Shown: piece by piece, positions 1 to 6,361 of the stretch
Numbering within the stretch: the stretch's first letter is position 1
How the letters are laid out: each line of letters begins with the position of its first letter
Virus record (IMG/VR): IMGVR_UViG_3300036900_000100
Coordinates: 1 to 25,031 of that record
Strand: one strand, 5' to 3'
DNA: 25,031 nt
Source of the DNA: a virus
Translations under genes and position numbers: made by a program
Notes under the pieces: generated by a model
Told to the model about the DNA's origin: nothing
The model's input: the letters and a program-made list of their open reading frames with translations, nothing else
Databases searched by the model: none

Positions 1-93
1 AAGTCCTGCCAAGATTGCGAGTTCATGTCATTGAACTCATTGATTCCGGTGGCGGTTGCTGACTCTGGGGCAAGCGCACGGGAGGAGAAATGA
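1..93 (+). CDS. C-terminal end of an unknown protein (partial)
   Basis: The frame is open from the first base to a TGA at 91-93 and encodes 30 residues, starting KSCQDCEF and ending ASAREEK. Its stop overlaps the ATG of the next gene (ATGA at 90-93), the coupling used between most neighbours here, which supports it as a real gene end. A CxxC pair (KSCQDC) is visible, as in several following small proteins. Too little remains to assign a function. Confidence 0.5.
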   Translation, partial: KSCQDCEFMSLNSLIPVAVADSGASAREEK

Positions 94-257
94 AAACGTG
101 CGATTGTTCGTTTAGCACTGGCATCTGCGGAAGCATCACGAAGGGGCATGGCAGACTTGATTTCAACGGCTATTGGGAATTTCCCTGCGACCATGCCCCT
201 AATTTCCCTGGCGGAATTGAATTGGATAAACCGCCAGATCGCACAGAGGGAGAGTGA
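90..257 (+). CDS. small Cys-rich phage protein, unknown function
   Basis: A 55-residue protein. The start is supported by a GGAGGAG ribosome site at 81-87, very close to the ATG, and by ATGA overlap with the previous gene. The N-terminal half has a CDC motif followed by STGICG and a GRLDFNGYWEFPC segment. The arrangement of cysteines with a GYWE.PC motif resembles short hypothetical proteins I know from phage early regions, probably zinc binding. No enzymatic motif is seen. The next start lies six bases after this stop. Confidence 0.7.
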   Translation: MKTCDCSFSTGICGSITKGHGRLDFNGYWEFPCDHAPNFPGGIELDKPPDRTEGE

Positions 258-263
258 AGGAAG

Positions 264-599
264 ATGTATTGCACAAATGATTTTGAAGAATCTTTGAAGC
301 AGGTTCACCTCGAAGCAAAGCCCATCCAAGTCTTGAAGGCTTGGGGCCGCGCCGAAGAAGCGGATGTTTGCTGCCACATGGATTGGTCGGGCGGTTTCGT
401 GATGGCTCTCGAAAATGGCCGCTTCGCCTATCTGACAGGATGGTGCGACTATACCGGCTGGGGATGTCGGGATGGGGCGGAGATCAGCTACGCCAATACA
501 GTCTCAGACTTCGATCTTCCCGAGGAAAATTGGGACGAAAACCCGTCAGACCTCAACAAATGGATTGCTGACAATATGCCAGCTTGGGAATCCCGATGA
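264..599 (+). CDS. conserved phage hypothetical protein (YLTGWCDYTGWG type)
   Basis: A 111-residue acidic protein beginning MYCTNDFEESL. A GGAAG ribosome site lies just upstream of the ATG. The central block, with an aromatic-rich strand FAYLTGWCDYTGWGCRDGAE at about residues 54-73, resembles a family of uncharacterised phage proteins with the pattern GRYxYLxGWCDYTGWGCxDGA. No catalytic site, signal peptide or membrane helix is visible. Its TGA overlaps the ATG of the next gene, so the two are translationally coupled. Function unknown. Confidence 0.75.
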   Translation: MYCTNDFEESLKQVHLEAKPIQVLKAWGRAEEADVCCHMDWSGGFVMALENGRFAYLTGWCDYTGWGCRDGAEISYANTVSDFDLPEENWDENPSDLNKWIADNMPAWESR

Positions 600-808
600 G
601 CACCTCCAGCGCAGAAAGAGCAGCACGGCGGATCGTCAAGGATTGGTTTTGTACGATTCATAACGACTGGCATCGAGACGTATGCGAAAGAGCCGTGGCC
701 ACCATCATCCGCGAGGAACTGGCGCGAGATAGTCATACTGCGGAATGCTGGAAGCTCCGTCATTATGGAAACAACTGCACGTGCGCACAGCCGAAGGGAG
801 GAAAATAA
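596..808 (+). CDS. small unknown protein
   Basis: A 70-residue protein when started at the ATG that overlaps the preceding stop (ATGA, 596-599); an in-frame ATG 12 bases earlier (584) is less consistent with the coupling pattern. It starts MSTSSAERAARRIVKDW and contains a His/Cys-containing C-terminal third (HTAECWKLRHYGNNCTC), possibly metal binding. It ends in TAATG, overlapping the next start, and a GGGAGG ribosome site for that gene lies within its last codons. No family recognised. Confidence 0.65.
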   Translation: MSTSSAERAARRIVKDWFCTIHNDWHRDVCERAVATIIREELARDSHTAECWKLRHYGNNCTCAQPKGGK

Positions 809-1788
809 TGCACCGAGAAAATTGTATTTGCTATGACTGTTGTCCCCCCGCACCACAGCCCGAACTTGGAACGTGCTGGTTGAATGAAATCGGCCACGGC
901 GGAAAGCATGAAAAGTCTGACCGCTGTTCGGAATGGAGAGCCGCACCACAGCCCGAGCCGACGCCGGTATGGTCGCCAAACGAGCTGCTAAATCCTGAGA
1001 TAGTTATTGACCTCTCGAAAACTATCTGCCAAGCCCGTGCCAACAATGCCATTGTTAACATGGACACAATGTGTGCCACTTGCGGCAAGCCATACGGCCA
1101 GCATTTCGAGAAATGGTGCGATAAGTACGAATCGGGTAAACAGTTTGTTCCCGAGCAGCCCTCTCTTCCTGCCGGGGCGCGAGAGCACAAGGAGAATGAG
1201 GTTATGAAGACAATTAGAGATGCCAACGGAACAACTATTTGGTGGGGCAAACCTTTAGCTGGCCGTGGGGAAGCTGCCGAGCAGGAGCAAAATAAGGCAG
1301 GCATTAGTGCCAGCTCTGGCACTACTTTTATAACTTCCTCCGCTCCAAACGAACGGCCAGCTTCCTCTCCTGCCGGGTTTTCCGAAGCCTACGCCAAGAA
1401 GGAGACAGAACGGGCGGACGCGGCAGAGCGGGACGCGCTGCAATTGATAGACGAGCGAGATTCTGCCGAAGACGCTTTACAAAAAGCTCACATTGCGCTA
1501 GGTGGAGACGGTGAGTGGACGGCCAAACTACCGCCCGAAGAATCTCCAGAAAGCGGCGATCTCAGGCTAGACGTTCCTGCTCTAGCTGAATCCTTGAGCG
1601 AGGATTTGAAGAGGATTACGCTACTGAACTCTGCAAATCTAAAAGCTCGTCAAACGGCAGAACGCGAGGTCGAGTCCCTCCGCACGGAGCTGCGGGAACT
1701 TCGGGAACATTGCGTAAGCGAACATGACTGCTCATTTTGCGGATTGGAGCGTTCCAGCGCAGAGCCGAAGGGAGAGGGGAAGCAATGA
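808..1788 (+). CDS. Cys-rich / coiled-coil protein, first of a mosaic pair
   Basis: A 326-residue protein. The start at 808 is chosen because GGGAGG lies 7-12 bases upstream and the ATG overlaps the previous TAA; an in-frame ATG at 745 would sit inside the previous gene. It is modular: an N-terminal CxxxCC-type region, two PAPQPE(P) linkers (about residues 13-55), a second CxxC region (CATCGK near residue 90), a linker, then a charged coiled coil (about residues 195-310) and a C-terminal CxFCG pair. It shares nearly identical DNA islands with the next gene. Function unknown; the layout suggests a zinc-binding scaffold or adaptor rather than an enzyme. Confidence 0.7.
   Translation: MHRENCICYDCCPPAPQPELGTCWLNEIGHGGKHEKSDRCSEWRAAPQPEPTPVWSPNELLNPEIVIDLSKTICQARANNAIVNMDTMCATCGKPYGQHFEKWCDKYESGKQFVPEQPSLPAGAREHKENEVMKTIRDANGTTIWWGKPLAGRGEAAEQEQNKAGISASSGTTFITSSAPNERPASSPAGFSEAYAKKETERADAAERDALQLIDERDSAEDALQKAHIALGGDGEWTAKLPPEESPESGDLRLDVPALAESLSEDLKRITLLNSANLKARQTAEREVESLRTELRELREHCVSEHDCSFCGLERSSAEPKGEGKQ
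941..966 (+). repeat. direct repeat A, copy 1 (PAPQPEPTP linker)
   Basis: A 26-base block encoding the APQPEPTP linker. It matches 1846-1871 at 25 of 26 bases, and an 18-base partial copy is at 848-865. Both full copies lie in the linker of the two mosaic genes. Confidence 0.85.
1387..1433 (+). repeat. direct repeat B, copy 1 (AYAKKE..ERADA coiled-coil block)
   Basis: Bases 1387-1418 match 2133-2164 at 31 of 32 positions. The overlapping stretch 1407-1433 also matches 2261-2287 with a single difference. It encodes the start of the coiled coil. Confidence 0.8.
1672..1698 (+). repeat. direct repeat C, copy 1 (ESLRTELRE)
   Basis: A 27-base block identical to 2355-2381, encoding ESLRTELRE near the end of the coiled coil of both mosaic genes. 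Confidence 0.85.
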
Positions 1789-2603
1789 GCGGACAACATG
1801 GAGCTAACTGCTACTGCGGATGCGAGCAAGCCCGCGCAGCATCCCCCGCACCGCAGCCCGAGCCGACGCCGCGATGCATGAAGTGTGGCACCCTACTAGA
1901 CCTACACGACTTTCCTATTTGTGAGCAGCCCTCCCAGCCCGCGTGCTTGTGCATAATCGGCGGCAGCGTAAACGGTGAATGCCCGATTCATGGAGACAAA
2001 GCTATGCCCGTAAAAGTTACGCAGCCCTCTCCTCTTGCCGGGGCGCAGCATGACGATCTTTGGCTTAGAAAGCGGCATTTCTTCATTACAGGTTGCGACA
2101 AAGGTGCCCTAGTAACTCTTGATGATGCTATAGCCTACGCCAAGAAGGAGAGAGAACGGGCGGATTTGTTTGAGAGAACTTTGAAGACGGCCATGATGTG
2201 TCTCGGAAGATACGGGAGAATTGAGTTTGACAGATTGAATGCCGAATTGGAACGAGCGAGAGAACGGGCGGACGCGGTAGAGCGGGAGCGGGATGAGTTC
2301 GGTACGACAATCGTTAGGCTAGATAGAGCGCTAGAATTTCGCCAAAAAGAATGCGAGTCCCTCCGCACGGAGCTGCGGGAAGTGCACGATAATCTGCACA
2401 CTTCGAGTTTGGAAAAGCAGGAATTGACGCTAAATCTTCAGGACGCCGAGCGGGAGCTGCGGGATGTGCTAGAAGCACTTGAGAAGCGGCAACGAAAAGG
2501 CCACAACGATACTTGCGCGAATATGCTTTCCGCCGAGTTTACATGCGACTGCGGATATGTTGAGGCTGAGGCCCTGCTTTCTCGTAAGGGGGAAGGGTCG
2601 TAG
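1785..2603 (+). CDS. Cys-rich / coiled-coil protein, second of the mosaic pair
   Basis: A 272-residue protein starting MSGQHGANCYCGC. The ATG at 1785 overlaps the previous stop (ATGA), and a GGGAGAGGGG purine block lies just upstream; the in-frame start at 1737 would overlap the neighbour by 52 bases. Order of modules: CYCGC, a PAPQPEPTP linker, a CMKCG and CLC...C cysteine region, a DDLWLRKRHFFITGC segment, a long Arg/Glu coiled coil (about residues 115-230) and a C-terminal DTC...CDCGY cluster. The PEPTP linker, AYAKKE-ERAD block and ESLRTELRE block also occur in the gene before. Function unknown. Confidence 0.7.
   Translation: MSGQHGANCYCGCEQARAASPAPQPEPTPRCMKCGTLLDLHDFPICEQPSQPACLCIIGGSVNGECPIHGDKAMPVKVTQPSPLAGAQHDDLWLRKRHFFITGCDKGALVTLDDAIAYAKKERERADLFERTLKTAMMCLGRYGRIEFDRLNAELERARERADAVERERDEFGTTIVRLDRALEFRQKECESLRTELREVHDNLHTSSLEKQELTLNLQDAERELRDVLEALEKRQRKGHNDTCANMLSAEFTCDCGYVEAEALLSRKGEGS
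1846..1871 (+). repeat. direct repeat A, copy 2
   Basis: The second copy of the linker block at 941-966, differing at one base, in the N-terminal part of the second mosaic gene. Confidence 0.85.
2133..2164 (+). repeat. direct repeat B, copy 2
   Basis: Copy of the coiled-coil block at 1387-1418 with one mismatch. A related third segment sits at 2261-2287. Confidence 0.8.
2355..2381 (+). repeat. direct repeat C, copy 2
   Basis: Identical over 27 bases to 1672-1698; same reading frame and same module position in the second mosaic gene. Confidence 0.85.
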
Positions 2604-2608
2604 AGTTT

Positions 2609-2890
2609 GTGCCAATGAATAAAGACACCATAAGACACAAAGTTAGAGATGCGGTTCGTCGTGGCATCTTAATCAAACCAAAGGCCTGTTCGAGTTGCGG
2701 GATGCCCACAGAAGCTCGAAAGCTGCACGGACATCATGCAAACGGTTACGAGAATCCTCTGGACGTGCAATGGGTTTGCATAAGCTGCCACAATGAGATC
2801 GACCGAGAGGCTTTGGTAAACAATGGGTTTAAATGCGTTGGTAATCTAGCTAGACAGGGAAGATTCCCAGGCGCAAAGAATGTTGTGTAA
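2609..2890 (+). CDS. small HNH-like zinc-binding protein
   Basis: A 93-residue protein from GTG 2609, or 91 residues from ATG 2615; the GGAAGGG at 2591-2597 is better spaced for the GTG, so I keep it, with doubt. It begins (MP)MNKDTIRHKVRDAVRRG, a basic helix. A zinc-type arrangement follows: CSSCG, LHGHHANGY, NPLDVQWVCISCHNEID. The order CxxC, HH, N, CxxCH matches small phage HNH-family proteins, and the HH pair would hold the catalytic His. The usual final His after CxxCH appears replaced by Asp (NEID), so nuclease activity is uncertain. It is followed by a 224-base gene-free stretch. Confidence 0.75.
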   Translation: MPMNKDTIRHKVRDAVRRGILIKPKACSSCGMPTEARKLHGHHANGYENPLDVQWVCISCHNEIDREALVNNGFKCVGNLARQGRFPGAKNVV

Positions 2891-3020
2891 CGTGCGGCGG
2901 CGTGGAAGGACACGCGGTCTGCGGATAAACCTGGTGCGATTCGGTAGCCAGCCGCAGATGCTTGGCGAACTATGCCGAGGTGCGAGCCAAAGCCGGACTG
3001 AGAAAACTCCGGCCCGCACA
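2891..3020 (+). ncRNA. candidate structured RNA (multibranched fold)
   Basis: This gene-free stretch can fold as a closed multibranch structure: closing stem GTGCGG 2892-2897 with CCGCAC 3014-3019; hairpin 1 GCGTG 2900-2904 with CACGC 2911-2915; hairpin 2 TCTGCGG 2918-2924 with CCGCAGA 2952-2958, with an inner CTGG/CCAG (2931-2934/2948-2951); hairpin 3 TTGGC 2962-2966 with GCCAA 2986-2990; hairpin 4 GCCGGA 2992-2997 with TCCGGC 3008-3013. All listed helices are perfectly complementary and nested. I do not recognise an Rfam family. A 44-codon GTG frame (2892-3026) also spans it but lacks a ribosome site. Regulatory RNA or a leader of the next gene are both possible. Confidence 0.4.
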
Positions 3021-3114
3021 AAATAGGTCCGGTTCTCGGCAAGGCCGGAGCGACGGTTGCACGCTGATCGCTAGTTGGTGGGGTCGGGAGCCGGACTGAA
3101 AGATTGGAGGGGAC
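3021..3114 (+). other. gene-free leader with further hairpin and direct repeat
   Basis: No convincing frame. TCCGG 3028-3032 can pair with CCGGA 3045-3049. The 11-mer AGCCGGACTGA at 3089-3099 repeats 2991-3001 exactly, so hairpin 4 of the upstream candidate RNA could have an alternative partner here. A strong GGAGGGG ribosome site for the next gene lies at 3106-3112. Confidence 0.4.
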
Positions 3115-3246
3115 GTGAATGGCTCTGGCTGGAGTTGGCGCAATGTACGGCGAAACATTCACTGGGACGACTTCGTTGCGGGCGCATTGATCGGGATGAT
3201 GCTGGGTTTACTGATGTGCGTGATTATTGGAGGGGCAGCAAAATGA
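3115..3246 (+). CDS. 43-residue single-pass membrane protein
   Basis: A short frame from GTG 3115 to TGA 3244-3246, preceded almost directly by GGAGGGG (3106-3112) and ending in ATGA overlap with the next gene. Residues 1-20 are polar with several Trp and Arg (SGWSWRNVRRN); residues about 21-39 form one hydrophobic helix (FVAGALIGMMLGLLMCVIIG). This could be a small holin-like or membrane-anchoring protein, but nothing assigns the role. An out-of-frame ATG at 3119 (23 codons) is less likely because it lacks the downstream coupling. Confidence 0.65.
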   Translation: MNGSGWSWRNVRRNIHWDDFVAGALIGMMLGLLMCVIIGGAAK

Positions 3247-3458
3247 CGCGACCGCTAGCGGAAATGGAACTTGAGGCTATGATCCAGGCCATCTTAGAGG
3301 CCGGCAGTGTAACCAAAGCGGCCGCAGCACTGGGAATTACCCGGGTCCGTATCTACCGCACCATGAAACGCGAGGGGATACCGCTAAAAACATCACATTT
3401 GCTCTCAACCCTTCGTCGTCAGCGGTTACTGAAGTTTAAAAACCCTGTATCATCCTGA
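3243..3458 (+). CDS. small Fis-type helix-turn-helix DNA-binding protein
   Basis: A 71-residue protein. The start at ATG 3243 overlaps the previous TGA; longer in-frame starts (3075) would run through the ribosome site of the 43-aa gene. After MTRPLAEMELEAMIQAILEAG comes SVTKAAAALGITRVRIYRTMKREGI (about residues 22-46), the pattern of the Fis-family HTH (A..LGI.R..IYR.MK). Proteins containing little more than this motif act as small transcription factors or nucleoid-associated proteins. Its position upstream of the late module suggests control of late genes, but that is inference. A basic tail (LRRQRLLKFK) follows the motif. Confidence 0.75.
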   Translation: MTRPLAEMELEAMIQAILEAGSVTKAAAALGITRVRIYRTMKREGIPLKTSHLLSTLRRQRLLKFKNPVSS

Positions 3459-3601
3459 AACAAATCCCAATAAATCCCTTGTTTTGCAATTAGTTCTATC
3501 GTATTCACATCATAAGCATTCTCAAAATTGCGACATCGCGCCGTGATTCGGGCACGTAAACCTGACCACTCACCCAATACAAGGAAATCTATTTCCCAAA
3601 T

Positions 3602-3973
3602 ATGAGCATACGACTGCCTGTGCTGTCCGAGCCTGACTTTCAGTTCCGCTTCTGGGAGAAATTCACCTGTTTAGAGGAAGCTACGGAACTGTTGCGCCGC
3701 GGGATCATCGAGGAAATTTACGATCGCAACGGCAATTTCGTCGGCATCATCAAGCCCGAGCGCCCATGCACTCCATCCGAAAGATTCCATAGGAGTTCTC
3801 TGATTGATTCCGACTGCTCACTTACAGTAGCCGACAGTTTGGGCAACGTTGGAGCCTTGAGCGAAACCGCAAACGGACGCGCAGCCGACAGGGTAGCAGC
3901 CTGGCCATATGAGCATGATCAGCTGGCTGTCGTGATTTCCGCCGGCAGAGTTTACCGGGCATCACTAGCTTAG
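3602..3973 (+). CDS. unknown protein, 123 aa
   Basis: A protein starting MSIRLPVLSEPDFQFRFWEKF. The nearest purine block (AAGGAAA, about 3581-3587) is somewhat far from the ATG, so the start is moderately sure. The N-terminal half (residues 15-55) looks like a folded alpha/beta unit with an IYDRNGNFVGIIKPERP strand-turn-strand; the C-terminal half is polar without recognisable motifs. A 143-base gene-free gap precedes it, which may hold a promoter, though I see no convincing one. Function unknown. Confidence 0.6.
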   Translation: MSIRLPVLSEPDFQFRFWEKFTCLEEATELLRRGIIEEIYDRNGNFVGIIKPERPCTPSERFHRSSLIDSDCSLTVADSLGNVGALSETANGRAADRVAAWPYEHDQLAVVISAGRVYRASLA

Positions 3974-3991
3974 TTTTTGGGAGTGTCCGAT

Positions 3992-4354
3992 GTGTCAGGC
4001 CGCCACGTTGACAAGGACGACGAACAACAGCCAGAAGAAGAATTATCGCCCTTTCAGATGATTGAAAGGGCCGTTGATCTTGCGTTACAGGCCCATGGAA
4101 TTTGGGATATAGAAATTTCCCAAACAACAGGCGAAATCGTGAAAGTCGCCGAAGCATTAGCAAAACCGGCCGGCGACATTCGGAAGGGGATGTTTGATCC
4201 CAAAAAAATATCTGCAACCGATCGGGAGTCGGTCCTCCGTGCGATCGCGATATACAAAGCGGTTGCGGCCGAAATGCTGGGCATGACTTACCAGCAAATG
4301 GAAAAGAAACTCAAGAAATATGCGGAAGAGCTCGGCGACATCAGTGATGTGTGA
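3992..4354 (+). CDS. unknown helical protein, 120 aa
   Basis: I choose GTG 3992 because GGGAG (3979-3983) is spaced 8 bases before it; TTG 3977 and GTG 3983 are in frame but overlap that site. The protein starts with an acidic segment (DKDDEQQPEEE), then amphipathic helices; ISATDRESVLRAIAIYKAVAAEMLGMTYQQMEKKLKKYAEELG is strongly helical. No family recognised. Its stop overlaps the start of the next gene (GTGA). Confidence 0.65.
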   Translation: MSGRHVDKDDEQQPEEELSPFQMIERAVDLALQAHGIWDIEISQTTGEIVKVAEALAKPAGDIRKGMFDPKKISATDRESVLRAIAIYKAVAAEMLGMTYQQMEKKLKKYAEELGDISDV

Positions 4355-4500
4355 CCAACAAAAAGAAACGCGAAATGCTGGCGTCCTGGCTCTTTGAAAT
4401 GTATTCGCGGGCCTGTCGCGAGAAGCAAGTCAAGCAAGCAAAGTTCATCAGTAATCTTTTGGCGCAGATGAGCCGCTCGGAATATCCGTTAACCCGATGA
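4351..4500 (+). CDS. 49-residue basic helical protein
   Basis: A short frame from GTG 4351, overlapping the previous stop (GTGA), to TGA 4498-4500, overlapping the next ATG (ATGA). It fills the interval between two genes exactly, which supports it. The product starts with a lysine-rich stretch (TNKKKREM), then an amphipathic helix with WLFEMYSRACREK. No strong ribosome site, consistent with coupling. Function unknown. Confidence 0.55.
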   Translation: MTNKKKREMLASWLFEMYSRACREKQVKQAKFISNLLAQMSRSEYPLTR

Positions 4501-4784
4501 ATCCAATCGTTCAATTTATTCAGCATCATCCGTACATCATTGTTTCCGCCGTCTCGGGCGCTACCGTCTGGCTTTTTAACAACGTGATTACCGTAATGAT
4601 CAGTTCCCTGCCGGCGCCGACGAAGGATTCGACAGCAAAATACATTTACTGGTTCAAAGTGGCAAACACGATCGTCGGGAATTTACAGCGGGCCCATGGA
4701 AGCAGGATTGAAGACTCGCCGAACTTCAAAGACGCCGTTCAGAAATATCTGCAACAGAATGGCATTCAGGAACCAAGGCCTTGA
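4497..4784 (+). CDS. one-helix membrane protein, holin-like candidate
   Basis: A 95-residue protein. Residues about 13-36 (YIIVSAVSGATVWLFNNVI and on) form a single hydrophobic helix; the rest is soluble (TKDSTAKYIYWFKVANTIVGNLQRAHGS). The start overlaps the previous stop (ATGA). Small membrane proteins immediately before a DUF5675 gene and a lipoprotein gene often belong to phage lysis groups, so a holin-like role is plausible but unproven. The C-terminal domain is longer than in typical class III holins. The next gene starts at a TTG overlapping this stop. Confidence 0.7.
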   Translation: MNPIVQFIQHHPYIIVSAVSGATVWLFNNVITVMISSLPAPTKDSTAKYIYWFKVANTIVGNLQRAHGSRIEDSPNFKDAVQKYLQQNGIQEPRP

Positions 4785-5260
4785 ACATTGAAGTCCGCCG
4801 GGATGTTTTCACATCTCTCTCAACGCAAGGCGAGAAATTAATCGACGGCAAGCATTTTTGTTTCACGCTTGAGCCTCCGGTCAAAAAGGATGGTTCCAAG
4901 CCTCGCGCTATACCCGAGGGAACTTATCCTCTCACGATTCGGTGGAGCGAACATTTCCAACGACACATGCCACATGTTGAAAACGTGCCGGGATTTACTG
5001 CGGTCGAGGAGCACATCGGAAATTTTCCGCGCGACACCGACGCCTGTACCTTGGTCGGTCTGATGCGCGGGCCTGATCCAAACTACATCGGGCAATCATT
5101 GGTTGCATTTACCAGGCTGATGAAAAGGTACATGGATGTTGCGACCTTAATGAACCCGGAAGAAAAATCGGACAAGTCGCACATCTGGAATGTAGGGTTC
5201 ATCACCTATACACGCGCAGCAAATTCGATGCCTGACATCGACGGAGAAATTTCGGTATGA
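4781..5260 (+). CDS. DUF5675 family protein
   Basis: A 159-residue protein from a TTG overlapping the previous TGA (TTGA). The family pattern is clear: VRRDVFTSLSTQGEKLIDG, CFTLEPP, AIPEGTYPLTI, FQRHMPHVENVPGFT, then EHIGN (His78), DTDAC (Asp85, Cys89) and LVG. DUF5675 proteins are frequent in phages and type VI/toxin loci; function is not established. The spaced His and Cys with HxGN recall L,D-transpeptidase-like sites (inference), which would fit a cell-wall role in a lysis group. The ATGA overlap couples it to the lipoprotein gene. Confidence 0.8.
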   Translation: MNIEVRRDVFTSLSTQGEKLIDGKHFCFTLEPPVKKDGSKPRAIPEGTYPLTIRWSEHFQRHMPHVENVPGFTAVEEHIGNFPRDTDACTLVGLMRGPDPNYIGQSLVAFTRLMKRYMDVATLMNPEEKSDKSHIWNVGFITYTRAANSMPDIDGEISV

Positions 5261-5682
5261 AATCAAATATTCGGCGGGTCGCGATAATCGCTTTGGCAGC
5301 CTACATTTGCATGGCTGCATCATGCGACAAATATCGTAAAGCGGGTGAGCTCGCGAAGGACGTCGCCGCCGGAGTTCTGCTCGCCCAACAAACTGAAATC
5401 ACGCTTCATAAAGCCGGGAAGATCGACGACCAAACTCACCGCGCAATCCAAGAGAAATTCCTGGCGCTTGGCGAAGCGGGAATGCGGCTCGATAAAGCAA
5501 TCAATGAATCTCATAACGCGGGGTCGGCAACTCAAGCACTGAAAGATTGCACGAACCTGCTCGACGACTTGAGTACGAATGGCCTCTTTGAAATCAAAGA
5601 TCAGCAAACAGTCAACACAATCCGCGCAATTCTTCTGACAGTTCAAACCACGCTAAACAATATCGCGGCAATCGCGAGCTAA
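5257..5682 (+). CDS. small lipoprotein
   Basis: A 141-residue protein. Basic N-terminus MKSNIRR, hydrophobic core VAIIALAAYICM and lipobox AASC, with Cys23 the likely lipidated residue, after which DKYRK begins. The remainder is helical and polar. This is a class II signal peptide, so the product should sit on a periplasmic membrane face. Next to a membrane protein and DUF5675 protein it could act as an outer-membrane lysis partner (spanin-like), but it lacks the short Pro-rich form of classic Rz1. The start overlaps the previous stop (ATGA). Confidence 0.75.
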   Translation: MKSNIRRVAIIALAAYICMAASCDKYRKAGELAKDVAAGVLLAQQTEITLHKAGKIDDQTHRAIQEKFLALGEAGMRLDKAINESHNAGSATQALKDCTNLLDDLSTNGLFEIKDQQTVNTIRAILLTVQTTLNNIAAIAS

Positions 5683-5692
5683 GGAAAACACC

Positions 5693-5875
5693 ATGGACGC
5701 ACAAGAGGTAATTCAGTTGATCGGTTTGGCGAATGCTCTTGAACCCACCGTGCTCGCGTTCATAAAAAACTTGATGCATCAGGGCCAGGGCAAAACGGGC
5801 GATGAATTCTTAGCTGAGGCGGACACAATTTGGGCGCAAATTAAAGCAAACGCTCAGAACGAACTTGGCGGATAG
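5693..5875 (+). CDS. small acidic protein, 60 aa
   Basis: Starts 10 bases after the lipoprotein stop with an AAGGAAA ribosome site. Sequence MDAQEVIQLIGLANALEPTV is amphipathic helical, followed by KGQG-like loop and an acidic helix (GDEFLAEADTIWAQIKAN). No membrane helix long enough to call. It belongs to the lysis-like group by position. Function unknown. Confidence 0.7.
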   Translation: MDAQEVIQLIGLANALEPTVLAFIKNLMHQGQGKTGDEFLAEADTIWAQIKANAQNELGG

Positions 5876-5886
5876 GAGTTTGAGAA

Positions 5887-6033
5887 TTGCCAGAGCGTAA
5901 TTCGGACCGAGAAAACGGCCCGAGTTTCAGTCTCGCAAATCTCTATACCCCGAGTGCCAGCAAAAGCTCAGAAACCTTGCAAAACTGCCGGATGTTCAGG
6001 ATTAACGCGGCGAATCTTTTGTCCGCGATGTGA
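5887..6033 (+). CDS. possible 48-residue leader ORF overlapping the HNH gene
   Basis: A TTG at 5887 has a good AGGAG ribosome site (5875-5879), better than the one for the HNH start. The frame runs 48 codons to TGA 6031-6033, starting MPERNSDRENGPSF and overlapping the HNH gene by 80 bases in another frame. The peptide has no recognisable features. It could be a translated leader coupling HNH expression, or the ribosome site may be chance. Confidence 0.25.
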   Translation: MPERNSDRENGPSFSLANLYTPSASKSSETLQNCRMFRINAANLLSAM

Positions 6034-6361
6034 ACTCGCGGGAAAGACCAAAGAAGCCAGGCCTAATTCCTATCAACGCGGCTATGACAAAGAATGGTTT
6101 GGCTATCGCAATTGGTTCCTTTCGGTTCACAGATTTTGCGCGGATCCATTCAAGAGACATCTAATTCCTGAGGTTGCAACTGTTGTTGATCACATTCAAC
6201 CTCACAAGGGCGATGTAATTCTCTTTTGGAACAAAGACAACCATCAAGCTCTCTGCAAATCCTGTCACGATTTCAAGACAGCGACAAGAGATGGCGGATT
6301 TGGGAGAGTTAGAGAAAAACCAATCCTATCAAATCCTCCTAAATTATTGATTTCAAAATAG
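5954..6361 (+). CDS. HNH endonuclease of the packaging module
   Basis: A 135-residue protein from GTG 5954. An N-terminal cysteine cluster (C9, C14, C23, C26) is followed by a helix and an HNH core: VVDHIQPHKGD (His80), WNKDNHQALC (Asn96), CKSCHDFKT (Cys101, Cys104, His105). The three defining HNH positions are present. Small HNH proteins directly upstream of P27-type TerS are common in HK97-like phages, where HK97 gp74 stimulates terminase cutting at cos; this role is inferred here from position and domain. No strong ribosome site precedes the GTG, and there is no earlier ATG/GTG/TTG in frame. Confidence 0.85.
   Translation: MPAKAQKPCKTAGCSGLTRRIFCPRCELAGKTKEARPNSYQRGYDKEWFGYRNWFLSVHRFCADPFKRHLIPEVATVVDHIQPHKGDVILFWNKDNHQALCKSCHDFKTATRDGGFGRVREKPILSNPPKLLISK

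Noticed and set aside
488-1322. Long minus-strand frames opposite the small early genes
   Set aside because: They lack ribosome sites and recognisable domains and oppose genes with coupled starts.
2918-2960. Resemblance of part of the candidate RNA to a cobalamin-riboswitch-like GGTG..ATTC segment
   Set aside because: Only a short match; the surrounding conserved boxes are missing and no B12-related gene is present.
2746-3162. 138-codon minus-strand frame over the gene-free stretch
   Set aside because: It overlaps the HNH-like gene, has a low-complexity Pro/Ser-rich composition typical of antisense frames, and all supported genes are on the + strand.
3478-3507. Possible promoter TTGTTT - 17 - TATTCA before the 3602 gene
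   Set aside because: Only a 3-of-6 match in the -10 box; too weak to call.
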